The position numbers and the translations under genes were made by a program. From contig NC_003281.10 in assembly GCF_000002985.6 (NCBI RefSeq), positions 11,718,001 through 11,782,000 on the forward strand: a DNA stretch of 64,000 nt, read 5' to 3'. Under the pieces are notes generated by a model. That model was given only the letters and a program-made list of their open reading frames with translations. It did not search any database and was not told the origin of the DNA. The stretch is from Caenorhabditis elegans. Lineage: Eukaryota; Nematoda; Chromadorea; Rhabditida; Rhabditidae. Positions 10,641 to 20,320 of the stretch are shown in pieces (within the stretch, counting starts at the first letter, position 1; every line of letters starts with the position of its first letter).

Positions 10641-11440
10641 GATTTTGGTGGGAAATTCAAATTTGTTGAGAAAAGTTATGACGGAAAATTAGAATTTATT
10701 GAGGAAAATTATGGCGGGAAATTAAAATTTTCTGAGAAAATTTCTGTATGAAATTCAAATTTGTTGAGAAAAATTATGGCGGGATATTCAAATTTTTAGG
10801 AAAAAAATTGGCGGGAAATTCAAATTTACTGAAAAAGTTTAGGCACAGAATTTAAATCTACTGTGAAAAATTTCGGCAAAAAATTCACATTTATTGAAAA
10901 AAAAGAATGGCAAAAAATTCAAATTTACTGAGAAAACCTATGGCGGGAAATTCAAATTTATTAACAACAATTTTGGCGTAAAATTCAAATTATCTGCGGA
11001 AAATGTTGGTGAGAATTTCAAATTATATTGAGAAAATTCTGGCGGGAAATGTAATTTTAAGAGAAAAATATTGGCGGAAAATTCAAATTTATTGTGAAAA
11101 ATTATGCCGGAAAATTTAAATTGATAGAGAAAAATTATGGCGAAAAATTCAAATTTTTAGGAGAAATATTGGCGGGAAATTCAAATTTATTGAGAAAAAT
11201 TATGGCGGGAAATTCAAATTTTCTAGGGATAATGTTTCTGGGGAATTCAAATTTGTTGAGAAAATTTTAGGCACAAAATTCAAATTTATTGAGAAAATTT
11301 ATGGCGGAAAATTCAAATTTTTAGGGAAAAAATTGGCGGGAAATTCAAATTGTCTAGGGAAAATGTTGCTGGGGAATTCAAATTTATTTAGAGAAATGAT
11401 GGCAGAAAATTCAAATTTTTTGAGAAAAATTTCGGCTTAA
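10640..11440. repeat. GGCGGGAAATTCAAATTTATTGAGAAAAAT array
   Basis: About 20 direct, diverged units of roughly 40 bp occur, with the consensus TGGCGGGAAATTCAAATTT plus a variable AT-rich spacer (TTGAGAAAAA). The same unit forms a second array at 19.70-20.31 kb. Each unit includes GGCGGGAAA, an E2F-type site (TTTCCCGCC on the other strand). Confidence 0.88.
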
Positions 11441-12736
11441 AAAAAAACAATTTTCCATGAAAATTCCTAACTTACACATAGTTTGAACCCATTTATTCTA
11501 CAGTAACTGCCACATCACAAAAACCCGCATAAAAAATGACTGTAAAAGGGTGTTTGAGAGTGTGAAGTACTTGACCCTTTCCCCCTTGTTAAGCCTCTTT
11601 TAAACGGCTTATTCATTAAGTAAACAAAGAGGAAATCGGGGAAATGGTAGAAAAATGACTGAATTTGATGTTAGAAAAACTTAGTTTGATAACAGCCGAC
11701 AAATTACGGGATTGGAGATTTTTCAAGACGCGTAGATTTTCGGCTGCTTTTCTTTCAGCAAATTTTACAACACTTTAAGTTGCCGAAAATAAGCAGAATA
11801 TCTTTTCAAATAAGGAATCAGAAACGAATGTTCGATCACTTAAATTTTCTTTGTTCTATTATTTTTCAAAAAACCACGATAATAGGCGGAAAAGAACACT
11901 TAAATTCCCAACAAATTTCCATTTATAAAATAATAAAATGAACGCCTTGGCTTCTTTTGTATTGAATAAAAGAAGTGAATGAAGAAATGAGATATAAGTG
12001 GAAAGAATGACTGAAGAAGTGAGAAAAACTAGTTGATTGCGAGAAAAAAAACAGATATTTTTTGGATATTTATTAGATAGGAATGTGGTTGTTTTGCGAG
12101 GGATTTTGTGATAAGGGAGGAATTTTGGATATTTTCTGCATTTTTTTTCTGAAAGTTTTGGAGGTTTTTGGAAATTACAGGCTCTTTTGGCAACAATTGC
12201 AAATTTTTTTTCGAACAATCGTTAACTTTCGGCATATTTCCGGCAACTTTTGACAAATTTCCGGCAATTTTTGATAGTTTTAAGCAAACAACTTTTGACA
12301 ATTTTCGGCAATTTTATTACAACTTTTTGAAACTTTTGCCAATTTTCTGCAACTTCCTCGAACCTTCCACAACTTTCGTCATGTTTTGGCATATTTCCGG
12401 CAATTTTTGATAGTTTTCAGCAACTATCTACAACTTGTGGCAATTTTGGCAACTTTCGGCAGCTTTCTTAAACTTTCCAGCAATTTTTGGCGATATTTGA
12501 CAAATTGGTCCAGAAAAGTTCAGAAACTTTCGAAAACTTTTGACAAATATTCGACAAATTTTTTGCCAACTTTCGGCTGCTTTCTCTTGTCGGATAAATA
12601 TTGGAGTTATTATATCTTTCCGTGAACTTACAAAAAATTGGAAAAAAAAGTTTCTAAAAAATCAAATCTCGAATTTTTCCACGCCGCCTCCACTTATTTC
12701 CAACAAATCAATCAAAACAATATCGTTTTTTGAAAA
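11441..12736. other. Upstream region of the 12737 gene, low complexity
   Basis: No gene is seen. From 12170 to 12560 there is a loose repeat of GGCAACTTTTGACAAATTTCCGGCAATTTTTGA type (GGCAAYTTT units). The TTTTGAAAA just before 12737 precedes the start codon. Open frames in this repeat on both strands are low-complexity and are not genes. Confidence 0.4.
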
Positions 12737-13278
12737 ATGTGGAAATTGTTGTTGGTATTCGGATGTTTGTCAAGTTCCGTTTCCGGATATCTTCTGTCGA
12801 AAAGTGATCCGATTTGTCGTGACGAGAGTTTTCTCGTCTATTGGAAATCCAACGATCCGCAGGTGATCAAGGGAGACACTCAGTTCGACGTTACCAGCGA
12901 TTGCCACGTGGAATTCCAGGTAATTCGGGGGTAACAGGGAGGTGTCGGCTGCTTTCTGGGGATGGGGGTTTTGGCGGAAAGTTGTCAACCTGTGAGGTGT
13001 CGGTCGCTACTTGTGGGGTGCCTGCCGCTACTCGCGAGGTGACGGCCGCTACCTCTGAAGTGCCTGCCGCTACCCGTGAGGTGTCGGCCACTACCTCTGA
13101 AGTGCCAGCCGCTACCCGGGAGATGTCGGCCGCTTACTCTAATTGACCCAATTTTCAGGCTTGGTGGGAGCTCTTCATTGGTTTGGTTTTCGTGATCTGG
13201 ATTATGCAGTTCTTGCCGGCCGTCATCAACTTCATTGAGGGACCCGACAGAAGAGTGAAATGTTGCGGTGAAAAATGA
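12737..13278 (+). CDS. Small type I membrane protein, putative distant SUP-1 paralogue
   Basis: Two exons (12737-12919, 13159-13278) encode 100 aa. There is a signal peptide (MWKLLLVFGCLSSSVSG), a short ectodomain with cysteines at about 27 and 56, one membrane span encoded by the last exon (AWWELFIGLVFVIWIMQFL), and a short basic tail ending VKCCGEK. The architecture matches sup-1 at 19.6 kb and the gene at 14442. In all three the last intron falls in phase 0 just before the Trp that opens the membrane helix, and the tail ends in a Cys pair plus Lys. A polyadenylation hexamer (AATAAA) follows at about 13287. The intron contains GTGTCGGCTGC-type motifs and tandem GAGGTG(T/A)CGGCCGCTAC units. 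The function is unknown; the relation to SUP-1 is inferred. Confidence 0.8.
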
Positions 13279-14441
13279 AACTGATTAATAAAGTTTTTGA
13301 CTGAAGCAGCCGACACATTGCAGGTTGTGCCGTCAAGCTCGCGGAAGGCACTTTTCGGGTGCGCCTGAAGCAGCCGACTCTTCACAGGCGGCGCATCATG
13401 GGGCTTCCCCCTTGCAACTGACACCGCACAGGCTGCCAGAAAAGTGCGCTAGGAGCAGCCGACACATTACAGGTTGCTAAAAAATATTTACCACAACGGA
13501 AACCCTAGTAAATGTTCTAAAAATTATCAAAATAGTAGCAGCCGACACAATATAGGAAACGCAAAAATTCCAAAAAAAAAAACTATGTAGAAGTTCGAAA
13601 TGATACGAGAAGGACAAAAGGTGTTACACAATCTAAATGAGAAAAAGCGCGCGGAGAATGTCGTTAAGGCTTCTCCCTTTCTATGGTATAATTAGTCACA
13701 ATCAGCTGCTGTTGTCTTTTTCCTTTCTCTCCCTCTCGAGGTCAAGCACTTGCAGGGGGGCGAGAAACAGATGTAATAATCAGTCGAAAGGGGTAAATCG
13801 TTTGGAAAACAAATGCAGCCGACAGTATACAGGAGCAGCCGACATTTCACAGGTAGGGAAACATATTTACTGTACAAGCAGCAAATAATAGAAACGGACA
13901 AATTTTGGGACAGGATAGAAGTAGTTGATAAATTATGGGTCATCCTTAATTGCAGCCGACAGTTTACAGGTGACGAAAAAAGCAGCCGACAACTCACAGG
14001 CCATCATAGCTCTGGACCACAAGCAGCCGACATCTCACTGGCTTACCAAAATAGAAATTGCAGCCGACATCTCGTAAGCCGTGCTCTTCACAGAACAATC
14101 TAGATTGCGACAGCAGCCAAGACTTCAAAGGAGGTAGATGAGCCCAGTTTAGGGAAAGCAGCCGACACCATGAGATCCTACCCCGGTCAGAGAGAGCAGC
14201 GGACACTTCACTGGCTCTATTTTTCCTTTTTCTCACAGTTTTTCTTTCAAAAAACCGTGACCTCCCACTGATCGTCATAGCCTTGAATCCCACATACGAC
14301 ACGTTTCACTTCGAGAAACAAATTTTCGCTGAAAAAAGTCAGTCTTCGGTATTTTCTTTGTCGGATTCTGCAGTCTCGTTGGATTTTGTGAGTTCTAGTC
14401 GGCAATATTTCAAAAATCAATAATTTTTTCAGAGTCTCATC
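13279..14441. other. Intergenic region between the two plus-strand small membrane protein genes
   Basis: No gene is convincing. Most of the GCAGCCGACA motif copies lie here. A trans-splice-like acceptor (TAATTTTTTCAG) ends at 14432, 9 nt upstream of the next ATG. Open frames of up to 100 codons are interrupted by the motif and lack coding character. Confidence 0.45.
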
Positions 14442-14812
14442 ATGCTAAATCTCAAATTTCTCATCTCCTGCGTGATCATCGTGATCTTTGCGATCGTCTA
14501 CTCGGACGCCGGCGACGGAATGGACTTTAAAGTTTGTCAGGTTGCCGAAAATGTTGCTGAATACTATTTTTAGGGCCAAATTAGTTGTGGAGCGAAGTGC
14601 AATGAGCCATCGTTTGCCCATCACTACTACTGTTGCGGTGATGGCTTCAACGAGTGCTGTATTGGGCTTGAAGTGACATCTCAGGCCTTCAGATCCGATT
14701 GAAAGAACCGGCTAAATTTCAGATTTGGGTGATCATTTTGATGGCGGTTCTCACAATCATATCGATCATCTAGTGTATCATTGGATGCATGTGCTATTGC
14801 TGCAGAAAGTAG
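14442..14812 (+). CDS. SUP-1-like small membrane protein with an in-frame TAG inside its membrane segment
   Basis: Exons 14442-14531, 14574-14672 and 14723-14773 give 79 aa up to TAG at 14771-14773. Signal peptide: MLNLKFLISCVIIVIFAIVY. The Cys-rich ectodomain (ISCGAKCNEPSFAHHYYCCG, then ECCIGLE) aligns with SUP-1 (TKCGTSSIFHYWKCCGELNK, ECCFNLQ), and both introns match SUP-1 positions and phase. Exon 3 encodes IWVIILMAVLTIISII and then TAG. The frame continues past the TAG with CIIGCMCYCCRK and TAG at 14810-14812, and this matches the SUP-1 tail CICCRK. The TAG therefore cuts the protein inside the helix and removes a conserved tail. Possibilities are stop-codon readthrough, a recent nonsense change, or a tail-less functional form. 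Intron 1 is only 42 nt. Confidence 0.75.
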
Positions 14813-15664
14813 TTGGGGGTACATCGAACTACTTGGAATTTTTGTAAAGAATATAATAAAGTGATTAAAGATTTGGTGGACAGGAGGGTGTCGGCTGCTT
14901 AGCATGTTGGCAATCCCGTGAAAAGTCGGCTGCAACAAAGGTGGCTTATAAAACGTCCGCTCTTTAACTCAACAGTTTTTCTGACCCGTGAGGTACCGGC
15001 TGCATTTTAGCTGTCCCGCGAGGTGTGGGCAGCAGCTAAAGTTACCCATTTTTTTTGGAATTTTTTGGAATATCGAATTTTCAGAATGTGACAATTGTTT
15101 TGAAATTATCGATTTTTCGGAATTTATCGATTTTTCGGAATATCGATTTTTCAGAAATTTTTATTTTTTGGTATTCAACAAGTTTTTATGGAATTAATTG
15201 TTTTCTTGCTGAAATAATATATTTTTCGGAATTCAGAGATTTTTTTGGTATTTCGATAAATCTGGAAAAATCGATAAATTCCGAAAATTGATAATTTTTT
15301 CGATTTATATTTATCGATTTTTTCCCAGAAATGTGAAATTGATATGTATTTTCAGAATTTTATTTCATAAAAAAATAGCAATTAATACAGAAAATTCGAT
15401 AAAAGGTATTGTGGAAAAAGTACATGTTTGGAAAGCTTTTTGTTAGCAAATTTTATATAAATGCAATATTTTGTGACCGAGGGAATTATGCGAAACGGAA
15501 GGGGGGCGAAAGATTTTGAAAAATCGATTCTAAAAATATAAAACAAAAAAAAAATTGAGCCAAAGTATATAATTTTAAAAAATGTGGGCGGAGCTTAAAA
15601 TGGGAATAAATCGAGTATCGGGAAATTAAAACTAAATTGGTTGGAGGTGTACATATCGATTTTT
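14813..15664. other. Convergent intergenic region
   Basis: AATAAA at about 14853 probably ends the 14442 transcript. Reverse copies of the GCAGCCGACA motif occur to 15030. About 15060-15320 is a low-complexity stretch of ATCGATTTTTCGGAAT units in both orientations that can fold. No gene is seen. Confidence 0.5.
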
Positions 15665-18600
15665 CTACTTGCGGCAGCAGATGCAACGGACAAGGGAGAT
15701 GACGAAGGAGGCGATGAAGATGACTCCGAACAAGGCGAGGGTTACCCAGACCCATGTCTGAAAAAATTTATTTTTTTGAAAATATTTTGAAATGTGTTTT
15801 TTTTTAACTTTGTAACAAATATCTCAAAAATGGCAAGAGCTATAAAAAAGTTATAAACTAGCAAACTGTAGAAAATTAAATTTCCTACATTTTCTTAGTT
15901 GACAACTTTTTAATAGCTTTTGCCATTTTTGAGATATGAAAGCGCACAGGCAAAATTTCAAAAAAAAGCCTATGCCTATAAACCTATGCCTATGCCTAAG
16001 TCTAAGCCTAAGCCAAAGCCTAACCCTCTTAAAAAGTTACAAGAAGGTTTTTCCTTGCGCTTGGAGCGCAAAAGAAAAGAAAAAGAGCTATTTAGACTTA
16101 GGGTGCCCAACTGGAATAAAATATTGGAAATCCTTGACACACCGGCGGTATGGCGCGGCTTAAGCCTAAATAGCCACTTTTATCAAAATACATTTGAGCG
16201 AGGCGGTTGTAAACTATTCGTTTTTTAGCAAAAATAAAAAAAAACTTTATTTAAATTTAAAAATAAATATCATATGTTATCACACCTTAGAATATCCCGC
16301 CTTAATTTAGTAATCATTTTAGTTCATAAGTGTGAGAGAAAGAAAAATGGATTAATCATCGGAATTAAATATCATCAGAGTGATTATATTCATCAAAGGT
16401 CCCACTTTACTTGAGGGTTAACTTGATCGATATAAAATTCCTATCTCATGTGAAGAAAGGTTCAAATTCTGTACCTATGAATGCTGCCGATATTTGAATT
16501 CCTGTCTCATGGGAAGAAGGTCTTTCTTGTGGAAAGAACGGAGTTATAAAAAAATTTACGCAGGTACAGAATTTGAACTTTTCTTCCCATGAGATAGGAG
16601 TTTGTATATTGGCATTCTATAACTTTACTTTAAAAAAATCTCCAAAGGTTGCTCGCAAATATGTAGAGATTGCTCGCATCCCTTCAAATATTACAAAATT
16701 TCCAAGTTTCTTAGAAATAATCTTCATTTGGATTACTGAAAAATATCCACAGACTACTTTTGAGTTGCCTGAGAAGTTAGAGTAAAACGCAAAGCGAGCT
16801 CAAATGTATTTTGATAAAAGTGGCTATTTAGGCTTAAGCCGCGCCATACCGCCGGTGTGTCATAAGGATTTCCAATATTTTATTCCAGTTGGGCATCCTA
16901 GTATGTTTTTCGGGCCCTTAGGCTTAAGTGTGTCATAAGGATTTCCTATATTTTATTCCAGTTGGGCACCCTAAGTCTAAATAGCTCTTTTTCTTTTCTT
17001 TTGCACTCCAAGCGCAAGGAAAAACCTTCTTGTAACTTTTTAAGAGGGTTTCATATATTTTATTAAAATCGGGGCGAAGCCCTGATTTTAAATCCATATT
17101 GTTTTTTTTTTGTCTTCCTCTAGCCCTGCAAATAGGAAAGAGAATGTGTTCTTTCTCATGAAGTAAAAATCATCATAAAATCTTGAAAACTGAGAGCAGG
17201 AGGTAATATTTGAATATATTGGGTTGTAAATGTGTGTCTCGATGTGGGTGGGGTGGCGATGTGTCGGCAGCCAACCCTTCAACGAACTGTTTCTCCCGCC
17301 TGTATCTCCCTTCAAAGTGAGAATTGAGTTACAAAAATTTGAGGGAATATGAAAAGGTGTAAGGATTTCAAAAATATTAATTTTGAAACACCAGACCAAA
17401 CCACTTTTTCTGGGCAAGAGGCAAAAAATTAATTTTTTGAAAAAATTTCAAACTGGCACAAAATTTTTTCAAAAATAAATTTTTCACAAATTGTTAGTAG
17501 ATTTCATTTTTCATAAATATTGTTCATTGAACACAAAAAAGAAAACAAAGATTCATTAAAAAATGAGTGAAAAATCGCAAAAATTCGAAAAAATCAGTGC
17601 TGAAAAACTCGATTTTTTGGCGGTGCTGAAAAAAATTTTCACTAAAATTTTTTTGAAACTTAGTTTTTCGGATTTAGCGTCAAATTTTAAATCTATATAA
17701 AAAAACAAAATTGAAATTGATTTCAGATTGAGTGAATAATAAACGCTCAAAGTTGAAAAATGAACAACGCAAAAACGGCAGTAACTTGCTTCAAGGTCGG
17801 TTATCTCAGTGAGTTTTCACTCAATTTTCGAAATTTTTTTGCTTTATCGCTTTAGAAATATTTGTAATTTCATTTTTTTTCCTCAAAATCAAAATATCTC
17901 AAACGACCGCCATCCTACGAGAAGGGAAAAAAAAAGTTTTTGGAAAAAAAATCAAAAATTTTTTTTCTGCCTCGATTTTCAAAATGAAAAAATCACTTTT
18001 TCGGAATAATTTTTACTTTAAAATGTACCTACGATCTTTTTATACAACAATTTCACCTTGGAACCAAAGATTTCTCAAAGACAACAGCGCACGAAGCGGT
18101 GGTTTGCGAAAAAACACGAAAAAAACACACCGAAGTGGGAGGGGGGAGGTCAAAATTGCGAATTTGACTTTGGAGCTCTCTAAAAGAGCTCATAGCTGAT
18201 GGATCTGGACGATTTGTATGTTTTTCGACGCATCTCGTCGAGTACTATAAACTGCTAAAAAATCTCGTAAAAATCGCAAAAACTCGAATTTTCCTGCAAA
18301 CAAAAGAGGCGAAAAATGAGAAAAAAAACGTGATTTTTGGAGAATACTCGAAAATACTCTTCATATCTCGGCTCAAATAGCTCCAATCTTTCTGAAATAA
18401 AGCATACAGAGATGGGGCAAGCTTCTTGAAGAGACAGCAAAAAACCGCATCAAAATCCATCCACCCACCGTCAAGTTACACGCGCGTTTTCAGAGCGAAC
18501 GAAAAACAGGGCATAAAAAAATTTAGACGCCCGCACCCGGACTCGAACTTTTGTCGGATTTTGAAGCTTAATATCTCGGCTCCTGTAAATCGAAATTGGC

Positions 18601-19613
18601 TCAAAATTTACAAGAAACCTTATCCTGCTACGATCCTCCTGTCATTAAATTTTCGTGAGCTTAGACCGAAAACTGACAAAACGCCAAACTTTCAAATTTT
18701 AAAAAATAGTTGAGGGTCATTTTGAAAATACCTTAAGCTCCATAACTCGGCGAGTTTTGATGGAATCAATTTGAAATTTTACACGGAAGCTTCTTAGTGG
18801 CCTATACGTCTCTGTGTTAAATTTCGCTTTGATCGGCCAACGGGAACCCTTTGAAAAATGAAAAAAACGCTGTAATCCTAACCCTAAATGCTAACGCTCC
18901 CCCACTGACGCCAAACCTAAGTCTAACACCATTAAATTCCCGAAAAAATGCCGAAAAATAAAAAATTGGCAAACAGACAAATTTTTAAAAAGTCTCGAGA
19001 GCCATTTTGAAAACACCTTAAGTTTCTATCGAATCAACCTGAAACTTCAGAAGCTTTTTGGTGACCTACACGTCTCTCCGTAAAAATTCGCGTTGATCGG
19101 CCAACAGGAACCCCTTGAAAAATCAAAAAAAACCGGAAAATCGTAAGCTTAAGTAGCTAACGCTCGCCACTGACGCCAAGCCTATGGCTAAACCTAAGCC
19201 TAAGCCTGAGACTAAGCTCTACCCTAACCCTAACCCTAAGCCTAAGCCTACGCCTAAGCCTAGGCCTAAGCCTAAGCCTAAGCCTAAGCCTAAGCTTAAG
19301 CCTAAGCTAAAGCCTGAGCCCGGAAATTAAACTTCTTTCAAAACTGTACCTGGAGGTTAAAGCAGCATTCCTTGTTGAGTTCTCCACAGCATTTCCAGTA
19401 GTGGAAGATGCTAGAGGTTCCGCATTTGGTTCCGACCAATGGTACCGGGCAATATGTGTCTCCGTCCTAGAATTTTTTAGAAATTTTGAAGATATATAAG
19501 AGGAAAAGTACCTTTGTAGTGGTGACCTCATTCACTGCACTTTTCACGTCGTGGTCCACGTTGGCAGCCATTGCGAGTCCAATGCACGCGGCGAGTGCGA
19601 TGTAGGACATCAT
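15665..19613 (-). CDS. sup-1: SUP-1, single-pass membrane protein
   Basis: Exons 19613-19512, 19466-19350 and 15757-15665 encode 103 aa: signal peptide (MMSYIALAACIGLAMAA), a short ectodomain with Cys-rich motifs (TYCPVPLVGTKCG, HYWKCCGELNKECC), a single membrane helix (TWVWVTLALFGVIFIASFVI) and a Cys-rich tail (VRCICCRK). As I recall, C. elegans sup-1 encodes a novel single-pass protein of this size, whose G84E change suppresses a vesicular acetylcholine transporter (unc-17) mutation. Residue 84 in this reconstruction is Gly, in the middle of the helix, which supports the identification. The second intron (15758-19349) is 3.6 kb and holds a transposon, TTAGGC-type tracts and duplicated segments. 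A head-to-head duplicate lies at 14442. Confidence 0.85.
15968..16022. repeat. Short telomere-like CCTAAG/CCTATG tract
   Basis: About nine degenerate CCTAAG/CCTATG hexamers abut the left end of the transposon at 16024, inside the sup-1 intron. Confidence 0.75.
16024..17048. mobile_element. Non-autonomous DNA transposon with long terminal inverted repeats
   Basis: Outer ends are CCCTCTTAAAAAGTTACAAG (left) and its complement at about 17020-17048 (right). The inverted match runs about 170 bp on the left to about 16200 and includes GGGTGCCCAACTGGAATAAA, CCGGCGGTATGGCGCGGC and AGTGGCTATTTAGG. The right arm (about 16800-17048) is longer because a segment of about 66 bp beginning GTGTGTCATAAGGATTTCC is duplicated in tandem. 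The interior (about 16210-16790) has a 70-codon open frame at 16573-16785 without recognisable transposase motifs, plus its own inverted pair (TCTCATG...CATGAGATAGG at about 16444 and 16587). No clear target-site duplication is visible. Confidence 0.85.
17049..18720. other. Interior of the long sup-1 intron, no gene recognised
   Basis: AT-rich DNA with short GC-richer patches (about 17100-17400 and 18040-18560). Open frames here are shadows with no splice structure. The phrase CGCCCGCACCCGGACTCGAAC at 18530 resembles part of a tRNA T-arm but has no matching stem or A box. Confidence 0.4.
18725..19200. repeat. Two diverged direct copies of a segment of about 190 bp
   Basis: Segments at about 18735-18925 and 19015-19195 share CTACACGTCTCT, TTTCGC(T/G)TTGATCGGCCAAC, GGAACCC(C/T)TTGAAAAAT and AACGCTC...CACTGACGCCAA. 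They are in direct orientation, about 275 bp apart, and lead into a telomere-like tract. Confidence 0.75.
19163..19318. repeat. Interstitial telomere-like (CCTAAG)n tract
   Basis: About 22 CCTAAG/CCTAAC units, several consecutive and perfect, end just before sup-1 exon 2. The tract is in the sup-1 intron. The unit is the complement of TTAGGC. Confidence 0.9.
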
Positions 19614-19689
19614 TTTGATAGGTTAAGCTGGAATTTTGGATTTTAGAATATTGTGCAAAACGAAAAGCGTTTGGAATTCTTAGGGAGAG

Positions 19690-20320
19690 AAAAAAAATTA
19701 GAAATTTTGGCGGGAAATTGATATTTTATGAGAAAATCTTTGGCGGGAAACTTAAATTTTCTCATAAAACTGTGGCTCGGAACTAAAATTTTCAATTTAA
19801 AAATTTGGCGAGAAACTCAAGTTTTTTGAAAAATATTTCTGGCGGGAAATTCAAATATTCTCAAAAAAATCTTCGGCGGGAAATTCAAATTTTCTGACAA
19901 AAAATGGAGGGAAATTCAAATTTTATGAGAACATCTTTGGCGGGAAATTCAAATTATCTCTGAGAAAATTGGAGGGAAATTTAACTTTTCTTAGAAAAAT
20001 TGTTGGAGGGAAATTCAAATTTTCTGACAAAATCTTTGGCCGGAAATTGAAATTATCTCCTAACAAGTTTGGCGGGTAATTCAATTTTTCTGAGAAAAAA
20101 ATTGGCGGGAAATTCAAATTATTTCATAAAAATATGGCTAGGAATTAAAATTTTCTTTTTAAAAATTTGGCGCGAAATTTAAATTTTCTGAGAAAATCTT
20201 TGGCGGGAAATTCAAATTTTCTGACAAAATCTTTGGCCGGAAATTCAAATTTTTCAGAAAAATTTTGGCGGGAAATTCAAATTTCCTGAGAAAAAATTGG
20301 CGGGAAATTCGAATTTTAAC
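19690..20320. repeat. GGCGGGAAATTCAAATTTTCTGAGAAAAT array (second locus)
   Basis: About 17 direct units of 35-45 bp with the consensus TTGGCGGGAAATTCAAATTTTCTGAGAAAA. It is the same family and orientation as the array at 10.64-11.44 kb. It starts about 75 bp upstream of the sup-1 ATG, so it could lie in the sup-1 promoter. Confidence 0.88.

Larger units (their letters stand above)
12940..15030. repeat. Dispersed GCAGCCGACA(N5-7)ACAGG motif, about 20 copies
   Basis: Copies in forward orientation start near 13305, 13370, 13455, 13538, 13815, 13835, 13952, 13982, 14023, 14060, 14158 and 14196. Reverse copies (TGTCGGCTGC) are near 12943, 14889, 14929 and 14998, with degenerate ones in the 12920-13158 intron. 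Most forward copies end in (T/C)(A/C)ACAGG. The spacing is irregular (20 to 260 bp) and intervening DNA is not repeated, so this is not a simple tandem array. It surrounds the two plus-strand SUP-1-like genes. Confidence 0.75.

Noticed and set aside
14541-14573. 33-nt intron after Cys-Gln in the 14442 gene
   Set aside because: A GTTTGT donor 9 nt upstream gives a 42-nt intron at the same place as the sup-1 intron (after Lys), which fits the paralogue better.
18525-18560. tRNA-like T-arm phrase (GTTCGAGTCCGGG on the minus strand)
   Set aside because: There is no complementary T-stem, no A box and no acceptor stem in the expected positions.
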